A stretch of 64,000 bases of DNA from Burkholderia diffusa. Its GTDB lineage: Bacteria; Pseudomonadota; Gammaproteobacteria; Burkholderiales; Burkholderiaceae. Below the pieces are notes generated by a model, which did not search any database, was not told where the DNA came from, and worked only from the letters and a program-made list of their open reading frames with translations. This document shows, one piece after another, positions 9,142-18,425 of the stretch (its first letter is position 1; every line of letters begins with the position of its first letter). Location of the stretch: NCBI RefSeq assembly GCF_001718315.1, contig NZ_CP013364.1, forward strand, positions 620,001-684,000, written 5' to 3'. The position numbers and the translations under genes are program-made.

Positions 9142-9180
9142 TGAAAGAAAGCACTGCCCGCTTGAGGCCGGACAGTGCTC
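9142..9180 (-). terminator. Hairpin with U-rich tail (minus strand)
   Basis: On the minus strand, AGCACTGTCCG pairs with CGGGCAGTGCT (11 bp including one G-U) across an eight-base loop. The tail TTTCTTTC follows. It lies downstream of the GlxA-type regulator gene and just after a second hairpin, so it may be a back-up terminator or the 3' end of a small RNA. Confidence 0.6.
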
Positions 9181-9189
9181 GCTCGACGA

Positions 9190-9230
9190 ATAAAAAGGCC
9201 TGCACGGTGCGCTCGCGCGACACGGCAGGC
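9190..9230 (-). terminator. Rho-independent terminator-like hairpin (minus strand)
   Basis: On the minus strand, GCCTGC pairs with GCAGGC, with an inner GCGC/GCGC helix, and the run CTTTTTATT follows directly. This is the best terminator candidate for the regulator gene that ends at 9503, about 270 bases upstream. Confidence 0.65.
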
Positions 9231-9237
9231 AAAATTC

Positions 9238-9265
9238 CGAGGAGTGCCGGGGTGCCGCCTCCTCG
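9238..9265 (-). other. Third hairpin of the array
   Basis: CGAGGAG (9238-9244) and CTCCTCG (9259-9265) form a seven-base stem with a GC-rich loop. On the minus strand GAATTTT follows. It completes a run of three hairpins within 125 bases. Confidence 0.5.
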
Positions 9266-9502
9266 AAAGGCCAGTCGATAACTTAATCAGTCGAAATACG
9301 TTTTGATCGGCCCGTGTCGGACGGCGCCACGATTGTGGCCGAATCCGCCTTCGCAGCATGGAGACCGGTTTATATCCAGTATTTTTCGCACACGAATAAC
9401 GTCACTGTCATTCGGGCGAAACATGAATATCCGGAAATTGATTGGAATTCCCCAATGCAATCCCACCGGTTGACGGCATACGGTGAAATGCGATCGCCCG
9501 GA

Positions 9503-10570
9503 CTAGGACGGCGCGCCGCTCATCCAGTCGCCGAGATCCGATGCATAGAGCATGTCCGTCGACGCATCGCCGCCTTTTCGTGCGGCCGCCCGATATTCGG
9601 TCGGCGAAGTCTGCAAGTGCTGGCGAAACAGTTTCGCCATCCGGTCGCCGCTGCCCAGGCCGGTGCGTCTCGCAACCTTGTCGGCCGGAAGATCGGTTTC
9701 GATCAACATGCGACATGCCTTCTCGAGGCGAATTCTCAACACGAACTCGGTGGGCGTGACGCCGATTTCGTTCTTGAAACGCCGCAGGAAATTGCGCTCG
9801 CTCATCGCGGCCGCCTGCGCCGCGTCGGCAATCGAAATCCGGTTCTCGCTGTTCACGCGTAAATGATGCGCGGCCATCCGGATCAGCGTGCTGGCGCGCG
9901 CGACCCGCGCGCCGAACAGCACGTCGGTCAGCTTGCGGTTCGCGCCGGACACCATGCACATCACGATCTCCTGCGCGATTTCGTAGCCCAGGTCCACACG
10001 GACGATCGACAACGCCTCGGAGAACGGTCCGTCGTCCTCGTCGTCGGCTGGCTCGCTGTCTTCGCGTCCGGCCGACGACGCGCCGCCGCCGTCCACCGCC
10101 TGCGCGGCGTTCTCCACGTCCTTCTGCGGAAGATGAATCTGCGTCAGCAATTTGCGGCCGCCATGGCTGCCGCGAACGACGCGTGCGCGCTGGTGCGCAT
10201 GCCTGAGCCAGGCGATCAATTGCTCGTCCAGCGCGTTGATCCCGCCTTGACCGCTCAACACGAACATCGCGTGCACCGTGCTGGCTTCGAGCGTGCGGGC
10301 CGCCTCCGTCCAGATGCCGACGCCCGACGACGAGCGAACCGCGCCGCCATGCACGGAATACAGCCGCAATTCGTAACGATCGACGAATGCGCCATCGCCA
10401 CGTCCGAGTTGATTTGCGAGTTCGAAAACGGCGGCGAGCTTGCCCATCTGCATGATGGAGAAACCCTCGAGCAACAGTACGATTACGCTTGCTCGTTGAT
10501 GCCCGTCGCCGGCGCTTCTACCACGATTCACGCTTAACCCCGTCGATGAATGATCCGACACTGTTTGCAT
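9503..10570 (-). CDS. GlxA-family transcriptional regulator (DJ-1/PfpI-like plus AraC HTH)
   Basis: A 355-residue regulator. The N-terminal half has the DJ-1/PfpI-like fold seen in GlxA/CdhR regulators (VIVLLLEGFSIMQMGKLAAVFELANQ; MFVLSGQGGINALDEQLIAWLRHA). The C-terminal half is an AraC DNA-binding domain (ISIADAAQAAAMSERNFLRRFKNEIGVTP and KVARRTGLGSGDRMAKLFRQHLQTSPTEYR). The usual GVCTG-like nucleophile turn is replaced by RGSHGGRK, and an acidic, Gly/Ser-rich stretch follows, so no enzymatic function is expected. I start at ATG 10570; the longer frame to 10687 is basic and lacks coding bias. Its target is unknown; the exopolysaccharide operon downstream is one possibility. Confidence 0.88.
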   Translation of the reverse strand: MQTVSDHSSTGLSVNRGRSAGDGHQRASVIVLLLEGFSIMQMGKLAAVFELANQLGRGDGAFVDRYELRLYSVHGGAVRSSSGVGIWTEAARTLEASTVHAMFVLSGQGGINALDEQLIAWLRHAHQRARVVRGSHGGRKLLTQIHLPQKDVENAAQAVDGGGASSAGREDSEPADDEDDGPFSEALSIVRVDLGYEIAQEIVMCMVSGANRKLTDVLFGARVARASTLIRMAAHHLRVNSENRISIADAAQAAAMSERNFLRRFKNEIGVTPTEFVLRIRLEKACRMLIETDLPADKVARRTGLGSGDRMAKLFRQHLQTSPTEYRAAARKGGDASTDMLYASDLGDWMSGAPS

Positions 10571-11610
10571 CTTTTCGGCCCTTTGACAATTTCTTACATT
10601 TCTTCTTTTCTGCGCCGCATCATAGCGGGCGACCTTCGCCCGCCGATTTGTCAATGTCTGTTTTCGCCGTGTTGTTGTCGGAATCAATCAAGCCAGTGGT
10701 ATGGCACCATTTATTGAGGTTCGTCATATCCGACACGAATACATTCAGACAATTCCGTGGGTAATTGACGTGCGTCAACATTCCGGAATTGGAATCGGGA
10801 TAATGCGAACGGACTATCCCCAATGAATAAGGAGAGCCGGAACAGACGGCGGGGCAGTATCGCGACGACAATGTGCGGACACTGTTCGGATTCGTTTCAA
10901 TCGTGCATGTTCAGATGCCGCTCGGGTTCGAGTGAAGCCGGCCGGTCGACGGAGCGCGCGGCAACACGCGCGGGCGTATCGCCGGGCCCGGGATCCGGGC
11001 CACCACTCCGATCAATCGTTTATTCCGACGGAATGTTTTGCGTCCGAAGCCGGAACCACCGGCTTTAAACGCCAAGCGTGCGGCAGTCGGACGAATTGCG
11101 CGAGGTCGGGCCGAAGATCACTGAATGAGTGATCGGTCATGCCGCGTTGGCATCGTACACGCTTCGATTTCTCGCAAACGGCCAATACGGGAATTTCATC
11201 GAACGTTAATGAAAATCCGGCCGATGTGTCGTGTCGCGTCGACATTGAAATACCGATGTCATCGTTCGAACCTTCCGATACATCGGCGCGCAAACGTTGT
11301 CAGCGAAACGGATTTACCCATGAATAATACATGGGATTACTTAAATTACCTGAAATTACTCGAGACTCGTATGCAAGCCGAATTCATCGTCATTTATCGA
11401 ACTCGCCGGCACGCATTCGTCGCGGGAGATCGAGTCCGGCATGCGCCGAGCAGATGCGCATCCGGAACGAGTCGTTTTCATGACCGTGGTGTTTCGGTCG
11501 AACGGAGAAAGCGGCGTTTGGGCAGTCGCGCGCGGCGCGGCGCCCGATTCACCGCGCACGCATGAAACGGTCGTTTTAATCGAGGGTTTCAATACCGTGA
11601 CATGTGCGGC
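10571..11610. other. AT-richer intergenic region, no confident gene
   Basis: About 1 kb between the regulator and pqqE. Base composition is clearly lower in GC than its neighbours, and no frame shows consistent coding bias. One short frame, 11320-11565 on the plus strand (MNNTWDYLNYLKLLETRMQ...), starts plausibly but turns into Arg-rich sequence. It could be the remnant of a frameshifted gene. Nothing else was identified. Confidence 0.5.
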
Positions 11611-12735
11611 TCAACGCGCGATCGAATTCGCGGCACTGCGAAAGACCAGCGGACGCTCATCCCGCCGCTCCGCCCGTCGCGCGAACTGCACGGCCTGCTC
11701 GACCTGGCCGTGATGCGCGGACTTCGCGCAGACCGGGTCGGCCTGCGCCGGATCGCCGGTCAGCATGTATGCCTGGCAGCGGCACCCGCCATGATCCGCA
11801 TGGCGCTCGTCACAGGTGCGGCACGGGTCGCGCATCCAGCCGTCACCGCGAAACGCGTTGAACGCGTCGCTTTCGTACCAGATGTCCTTCAACGACCGGT
11901 CGCGCACATTCGGCAGATCGAGGCCGGGCAACCCGCGCGCGGCATGGCACGGCAGCGCGGTGCCGTCCGGTGCGACACCGAGGAACACCGAGCCCCACCC
12001 GTTCATGCAGGCCTTCGGCCGCTGCTCGAAGTAGTCGGGCACGACGAACAGGATCTTGCACCGTTCGCCGACGAGCTTGCGGTAGCGGTTGACCGTTTCC
12101 TCCGCTTCGCGCAGCTGTTCGACAGTCGGCATCAGCTGGTCCCGATTCAGCATCGCCCAGCCGTAATACTGCGTGTTGGCGAGTTCGAGAAAATCCGCGC
12201 CAAGGTCGAGCGCCATCTCGATGATCTGTCCGACGTGCGGCAGGTTGTACCGATGCAGCACGCAATTCAGCACCATCGGATAGCCGTGCGACTTGATCAG
12301 CCGCCCGACGCCGCGCTTGAGATCGAAGGTGCGCGTGCTGGTCAGGAAGTCGTTCAGCTCACGCGTCGAATCCTGCAGCGACAGCTGAATATGATCAAGC
12401 CCGGCCGCCTTGAGCCGGTCGATGCGTGCGGCATTCAGCCCCACGCCCGACGTGATCAGGTTGGTGTAGAAGCCCAGCGACCGCGCATGCTCGACCAGCA
12501 TCTCCAGGTCGTCTCGCTGCAGCGGTTCGCCGCCTGAAAAGCCGATTTGCGCGGCGCCAAGCGCGCGCGCGTCGCTGATCACCGTGCGCCATGCGTCGGT
12601 ATCGAGCTCCGCGCCGTGCGTCGCGAAATCGACCGGGTTGTAGCAGAACGCGCAGTGCAGCGGGCAGCGGTATGTGAGCTCGGCGAGCAGCCACAGCGGC
12701 GTGGACGGCCGGTTCGGAGGAGGGGTCATGTCCAT
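11611..12735 (-). CDS. pqqE: PQQ biosynthesis radical SAM enzyme PqqE
   Basis: A 374-residue radical SAM enzyme that links the Glu and Tyr side chains of PqqA by a C-C bond, the first step of PQQ formation. The SAM cluster motif is C24-PLH-C28-AF-C31, followed by FSGGEPLQRDDLE. The SPASM/auxiliary cluster region holds ACMNGWGSVFLGVAPDGTALPCHAAR, then CRTCDERHADHGGCRCQAYMLTGDP. The start ATG at 12735 lies one base after the pqqD stop. The last about 30 residues are Arg/Ala-rich and look like a species-specific tail. It needs PqqD as the PqqA chaperone. Confidence 0.97.
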   Translation of the reverse strand: MDMTPPPNRPSTPLWLLAELTYRCPLHCAFCYNPVDFATHGAELDTDAWRTVISDARALGAAQIGFSGGEPLQRDDLEMLVEHARSLGFYTNLITSGVGLNAARIDRLKAAGLDHIQLSLQDSTRELNDFLTSTRTFDLKRGVGRLIKSHGYPMVLNCVLHRYNLPHVGQIIEMALDLGADFLELANTQYYGWAMLNRDQLMPTVEQLREAEETVNRYRKLVGERCKILFVVPDYFEQRPKACMNGWGSVFLGVAPDGTALPCHAARGLPGLDLPNVRDRSLKDIWYESDAFNAFRGDGWMRDPCRTCDERHADHGGCRCQAYMLTGDPAQADPVCAKSAHHGQVEQAVQFARRAERRDERPLVFRSAANSIAR

Positions 12736-12736
12736 G

Positions 12737-13018
12737 TCAGTCGAGCCAGCCGCGCAGTCGCGCATGATCGAGGAAGCGATAGACGTCCGACGCGAGGTCC
12801 GACGTCCTGAACAGCCGCTCGAGTTCGTCGATGATGTCGTCGAGCTCGCGCGTGCCGTCGCAGCGCGCGAGGATCTCGCCCGCGCTCGGGTTGAGCCGGA
12901 CCATGCCCTCCGGATACAGGAGCACGTACGCATCCTGGGCCGGCTCCCACTGCAGGCGGTACATGCCCCTCAGCGAGGGGCGCAGCGGCACGCCGCTGAC
13001 GGCGTCGTTGGAGTTCAT
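12737..13018 (-). CDS. pqqD: PqqA-binding chaperone PqqD
   Basis: A 93-residue winged-helix RiPP recognition element that presents PqqA to PqqE. Typical features are RPSLRGMYRLQWEPAQDAYVLLYPEGMVRLNPSAGEILARCDG and the C-terminal SDVYRFLDHARLRGWL. Its start overlaps the pqqC stop (ATGA) and its stop is one base from pqqE, so translation of pqqC-D-E is tightly coupled. Confidence 0.97.
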   Translation of the reverse strand: MNSNDAVSGVPLRPSLRGMYRLQWEPAQDAYVLLYPEGMVRLNPSAGEILARCDGTRELDDIIDELERLFRTSDLASDVYRFLDHARLRGWLD

Positions 13019-13734
13019 GCGGGATACGCCTTTTCAATCGCATCGAGAATCGACCACAGCACATCCAGCTTGAACGACAGGATGTCGAGCGCGCGCCGTT
13101 GCGCGTCCGGTGTCGTGAAATGGCTCAGCGTCACTGCAAGCCCGTGCTCGACGTCGCGCTGCGCGAGCGGCACGCGGCTGCGGAAATACTGCAGCCCGTC
13201 CGCCTCGATCCACGGATAGTGAGACGGCCAGCCCGCGAGCCGGTCGAGGTGGATCTGCGGCGCGAACATCTCGGTCAGCGACGAGCACACGGCCTCCTGC
13301 CACGGCGCGTGCCGCGCGAAATTGACGTAGGCATCCACCGCAAACCGCACGCCTGGCAGTACGTGCGCGAGCGACCACAACGCGTCGCGCTCGATGCCGA
13401 CCGCCTCCCCGAGCCGCGCCCATGCCTCGATCCCGCCTTCCTGGCCGCCGTGGCCGTCGTGGTCGAGAATCCGCTCGACCCACAACCGGCGCGTGTCGCG
13501 GTCGGGGCAATTGGACAAGATCGCCGCATCCTTGAGCGGAATGCTGATCTGATAGTAGAAGCGGTTCGCGACCCAGCCGCGAATCTGCGCCGGCGAGCAC
13601 GCGCCGGCGTTCAGACGCCGGTTGAATGGATGGTGAATGTGATAGCGCGATTCGAGCGCGCGCAGGCGCGCCTCGAACTCCTGCGCACTCCAGGGCGTCG
13701 CGTGCAGCGCCGTGGCGGGAATCGGTGCGTTCAT
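13015..13734 (-). CDS. pqqC: Pyrroloquinoline-quinone synthase PqqC
   Basis: A 239-residue cofactorless oxidase that performs the final ring closure and eight-electron oxidation giving PQQ. The whole family pattern is present: YHIHHPFNRRLNAG, QIRGWVANRFYYQISIPLKDAAILSNC, and LDHDGHGGQEGGIEAW. The haem-oxygenase-like helical fold is expected. ATG 13734 was chosen because it gives the normal family length and follows the pqqB stop by two bases; a much longer frame upstream is noise. Confidence 0.97.
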   Translation of the reverse strand: MNAPIPATALHATPWSAQEFEARLRALESRYHIHHPFNRRLNAGACSPAQIRGWVANRFYYQISIPLKDAAILSNCPDRDTRRLWVERILDHDGHGGQEGGIEAWARLGEAVGIERDALWSLAHVLPGVRFAVDAYVNFARHAPWQEAVCSSLTEMFAPQIHLDRLAGWPSHYPWIEADGLQYFRSRVPLAQRDVEHGLAVTLSHFTTPDAQRRALDILSFKLDVLWSILDAIEKAYPA

Positions 13735-13736
13735 GG

Positions 13737-14660
13737 TCAGACCTCGAATTGCATGCCGTCGTGGGCGACCTCGATGCCTTGCTCGTGCAATTGCGCACGC
13801 TGCGCGGAACCGGGGTCGAGAATCGGATTCGTGTTGTTGATGTGCGTGAGGACCTTGCGCGTACGCGCCGGCAACAGCCGAAGCCGCTCGATCATGCCCG
13901 GCCGCGCCGCGTCGCCGCACTGCGCCAGATGCCCCATGTCGGCCGCATGCTTCGACGACAGGCCGAAATCGATCATCTCCGTGCCGGTCCAGAACGTGCC
14001 GTCCACCAGCACGAGGTCGGCGTCGCGCATCGCGGCGCGCACGCCGTCGTCGACATCGGCGAGCCCAGGCGCATAGAACGCCCGCCGGCCACTCGTCGTG
14101 TCGTCTATCAGGAGTGCGATGTTGTCGCCCGGCACACTCGCCTCCCGGCGCGGCGAATAAGGCGGCGGCTTGCTGTCGACCGGCACGGCGGTAAAGCGGA
14201 TGCCGCCGGCGCCCGGTATCGCGAACGGTTCGCCCGGCGCGATCGGGTGAACGTCGACGCCGCAGTAGTGGCCGAGCAGCGGCACGAGCGGCAGCCCGGT
14301 CGACAGATCGTCGAGCACCGGCGCGCTCGCATACAGCGGCAGCGGCGACGTGCGCTCGCGCAGCATCAACAGGCCCGTCACGTGGTCGATCTGCGCGTCG
14401 CACAGCACGACGGCAACGATCGCGCTGTCGCGGATCGCGCGAGCCGGCTGCAGATCGGGGGCGGCGCGCAGTTGCGCGAGGATGTCCGGCGACGCGTTCA
14501 CCAGCACCCAGTCGACGCCGTCGCCGCTGACCGCGATCGACGATTGCGTGCGCGGCACGATCCCGTCGGTGCCGGCTCGCGCGCGACGGCAGTTGCCGCA
14601 GTTGCAGTTCCATTGCGGCAACCCGCCGCCGGCGCCCGAGCCGAGTATCTTGATCTTCAT
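13737..14660 (-). CDS. pqqB: PqqB, metallo-beta-lactamase-fold PQQ biosynthesis protein
   Basis: A 307-residue protein starting MKIKILGSGAGGGLPQWNCNC, the diagnostic PqqB opening with a Cys-rich metal site (CNCGNCRRA). CDAQIDHVTGLLMLRE and VLTHINNTNPIL are further signatures. Family members hydroxylate the cross-linked Glu-Tyr intermediate. It lies 64 bp downstream of pqqA and two bases before pqqC. Confidence 0.97.
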   Translation of the reverse strand: MKIKILGSGAGGGLPQWNCNCGNCRRARAGTDGIVPRTQSSIAVSGDGVDWVLVNASPDILAQLRAAPDLQPARAIRDSAIVAVVLCDAQIDHVTGLLMLRERTSPLPLYASAPVLDDLSTGLPLVPLLGHYCGVDVHPIAPGEPFAIPGAGGIRFTAVPVDSKPPPYSPRREASVPGDNIALLIDDTTSGRRAFYAPGLADVDDGVRAAMRDADLVLVDGTFWTGTEMIDFGLSSKHAADMGHLAQCGDAARPGMIERLRLLPARTRKVLTHINNTNPILDPGSAQRAQLHEQGIEVAHDGMQFEV

Positions 14661-14724
14661 CTGCGTGTGCTCCCGGTGCCGCCCGCATCGTGTCCGTCGA
14701 TGCGGGCGGCACTGCGCGCGTCGA

Positions 14725-14799
14725 TCAGCGGTTGGCGATGTACATCGTGATTTCGAAACCGAAACGCAGGTCGGTATAAGCCGGGGTGGTCCATTGCAT
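14725..14799 (-). CDS. pqqA: PQQ precursor peptide PqqA
   Basis: A 24-residue peptide beginning MQWTTPAYTD and containing FGFEITMY; Glu16 and Tyr20 are the residues fused into PQQ. An AAGGAG ribosome site stands about eight bases before the ATG at 14799. It is the first gene of pqqABCDE. The gene is easily missed because of its size. A sigma54 promoter lies about 55 bases upstream of the likely leader start. Confidence 0.97.
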   Translation of the reverse strand: MQWTTPAYTDLRFGFEITMYIANR

Positions 14800-14864
14800 G
14801 ATGTGTCTCCTTGTTGAGTGGGTAGTCGAAAAAACCGCATCGATCGAGCGGCCGATATTCATTC

Positions 14865-14880
14865 AGCAAGGAGCGTGCCG
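14865..14880 (-). promoter_or_regulatory. Sigma54 promoter of pqqABCDE
   Basis: Minus-strand reading CGGCACG-CTCC-TTGCT fits the YTGGCACG-N4-TTGCW consensus at every important base (-24 GG, -12 GC, correct spacing). The predicted transcription start is near 14854, about 55 bases before the pqqA ATG. Confidence 0.85.
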
Positions 14881-15026
14881 GCGCGGGACTTGCGGCGCAC
14901 GCAGGCGTGCGAAGGCATGCGGCAGCCGCCGGATGGTCACGGCACCGCCATTCTTACAGTTAGCAAACGATAAGATTTCAGAAACCGTCGGGCGACGGTT
15001 CACGTCGTGCACGGCCGATCGAGCAA

Positions 15027-15067
15027 GTGTTGAATCCTTGAACACCGGGTGTTGCAACCTGACACAC
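15027..15067 (-). promoter_or_regulatory. Two activator sites (NTGT-N11-ACAC) upstream of pqqA
   Basis: Site 1, 15027-15045, reads GTGTTGAATCCTTGAACAC and site 2, 15049-15067, reads GTGTTGCAACCTGACACAC on the plus strand. Their centres are 22 bp apart, two helical turns. The perfect palindromes AACACCGGGTGTT (15041-15053) and CACACCGGTGTG (15063-15074) overlap them. They lie about 150-190 bp upstream of the sigma54 promoter, a normal position for enhancer sites. Confidence 0.65.
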
Positions 15068-15090
15068 CGGTGTGACAGTCGCGGCTTGCG

Positions 15091-17091
<2,001 letters not shown>

Positions 17092-17429
17092 TGTCTCCTC
17101 CGGGGATCCTTCCGGTCGGTGCCGGACTTTGTTCTGGATCAAGCAAACTTCGGGCCACAGTGTCGGCAGTGCTTGCGTCGGACGCCAAACATCGTCACGC
17201 GGCGCAAACTGAAATCGAAATGAAAGCTACGCCAATCGCATGCCGTGCAGGCGGCGTGACGCGCCAGGGACGTAATATCGCGATTCCGCAAGCCGCCGCT
17301 ACCCGGTCGATCCCGATCGTGTTCGCTGGCGCGATTCTGGCTTTGATGCAGGTCAAGCCCCGGCCGGTTCCCGGGTTCCACCTGATCCGCCGCTACGGCG
17401 TTGACCCGTCACTCTCTTTCCGACACGAC
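17092..17429. other. Divergent intergenic region
   Basis: About 340 bp between the activator gene and the aminopeptidase gene, which point away from each other. It must hold their promoters. I found no convincing sigma54 element and no additional gene. Confidence 0.5.
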
Positions 17430-18425
17430 ATGACGCAGCGACCGCTCCACTCCGCTTCCACGTCCCGCCCCGCGTTGTCCCGCGACGCCTGCCGGATCGC
17501 ATGGACCGACTCCGGCAACCCGCACGGCGACCCGGTCGTCGTGCTGCACGGCGGGCCCGGCAGCGGGAGCCGGCCAGCGGTGCTCGGCCTGTTCGACCTG
17601 ACGCGCATGCGCATCGTGCTGGTCGACCAGCGCGGCGCCGGCGCATCGACACCGCGCGGCGGCCTGCGTCACAACAACACGATGCGTCTGGTCGGCGACC
17701 TGGACGCGTTACGCGTGCGGCTCGGCATCGCGCGCTGGTGCGTCGTCGGCGGATCGTGGGGTGCGGCGCTCGCGCTCGCCTATGCGGGACGACATCCGTC
17801 GCGCGTGACGGGCGTCGTGCTGCGCGGGCTGTTCCTGACTTCGTCGCGCGAAGTGCGCGGCCTGTTCGTCGGCGCGCGCGCACGAGCGCCGCGGGCCTGG
17901 CAGCGGCTGACGGCCGCCGCCGGCACCGCGCGCGCCGATCGCCTGATCGCCTGCTGCGCGCGGCGTCTCCAGCCGGGCGCCGGTGCGGCGCGGCAACGCG
18001 CGGTCGCGCTCGCATGGAGCGCGTATGAGGATGCGATCCTGACGGGGCGGCCGGCGCGCGCCGCGCGACCGACGCAACCCGTCGTCGACCGGCTGATCGA
18101 CAAATACCGGATCCAGGCGCACTACCTGCAACGCAACTGCTGGCTCGGCGAGCGCCGGTTGCTGGCGCTTGCGCGGCAGCTCGCGCAAGCCGGCGTGCCG
18201 TTGCATGCCGTGCACGGCACGCGCGACCGCGTGTGCCCGGTCGGCAACGTCGACCGGCTCGGGCGCGCAGTCCCGGCGGCAAGCGTCGAACGCGTGCCGG
18301 CCGGGCACCTCGCCAGCGACGATGCGCTCGCACGTGGCATCGCTCGCGCGGTGCGCGCGATGCTCCCCGTCACGGCGGGAGACGCACCGCGACACATCGA
18401 GCCGCCCGTTCAGTCCCACGCATAG
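17430..18425 (+). CDS. Proline iminopeptidase-like alpha/beta hydrolase
   Basis: A 331-residue serine hydrolase of the S33 family. The oxyanion motif is HGGPGSG, the nucleophile elbow is GGSWGA, the acid is in HGTRDRVCPVGN and the His in PAGHLASDD; DQRGAGAS is the family signature after strand 4. The middle cap region is Arg/Ala-rich and less conserved than in classical iminopeptidases, so substrate preference is open. ATG 17430 gives a normal length. It ends 16 bp inside the convergent TonB-dependent receptor gene. PQQ maturation needs a peptidase to trim PqqA, and no pqqF is seen here, but this exopeptidase is not a known substitute. Confidence 0.85.
   Translation: MTQRPLHSASTSRPALSRDACRIAWTDSGNPHGDPVVVLHGGPGSGSRPAVLGLFDLTRMRIVLVDQRGAGASTPRGGLRHNNTMRLVGDLDALRVRLGIARWCVVGGSWGAALALAYAGRHPSRVTGVVLRGLFLTSSREVRGLFVGARARAPRAWQRLTAAAGTARADRLIACCARRLQPGAGAARQRAVALAWSAYEDAILTGRPARAARPTQPVVDRLIDKYRIQAHYLQRNCWLGERRLLALARQLAQAGVPLHAVHGTRDRVCPVGNVDRLGRAVPAASVERVPAGHLASDDALARGIARAVRAMLPVTAGDAPRHIEPPVQSHA

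Larger units (their letters stand above)
8660..9502. other. Intergenic region, no gene seen
   Basis: About 840 bp between the exopolysaccharide operon and the GlxA-type regulator. It is AT-richer than the surrounding genes, and its short reading frames have no ribosome site or coding-type third-position bias. It holds the candidate sigma54 promoter and, at 9142-9265, three consecutive hairpins described separately. Confidence 0.6.

Noticed and set aside
10699..10716. TGGCACCATTTATTGA resembling a sigma54 promoter in the gene-free region
   Set aside because: The -24 half fits, but there is no GC at -12 and no gene lies downstream on that strand.
15063..15074. CACACCGGTGTG as a separate operator for an unrelated repressor
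   Set aside because: It overlaps the second enhancer site and can be explained as part of it; kept only as a note there.
17430..18425. Aminopeptidase as the missing PqqA protease (PqqF)
   Set aside because: PqqF/PqqG are M16 metalloproteases with HxxEH motifs. This protein is a serine exopeptidase of the S33 family, so only the location suggests a link.
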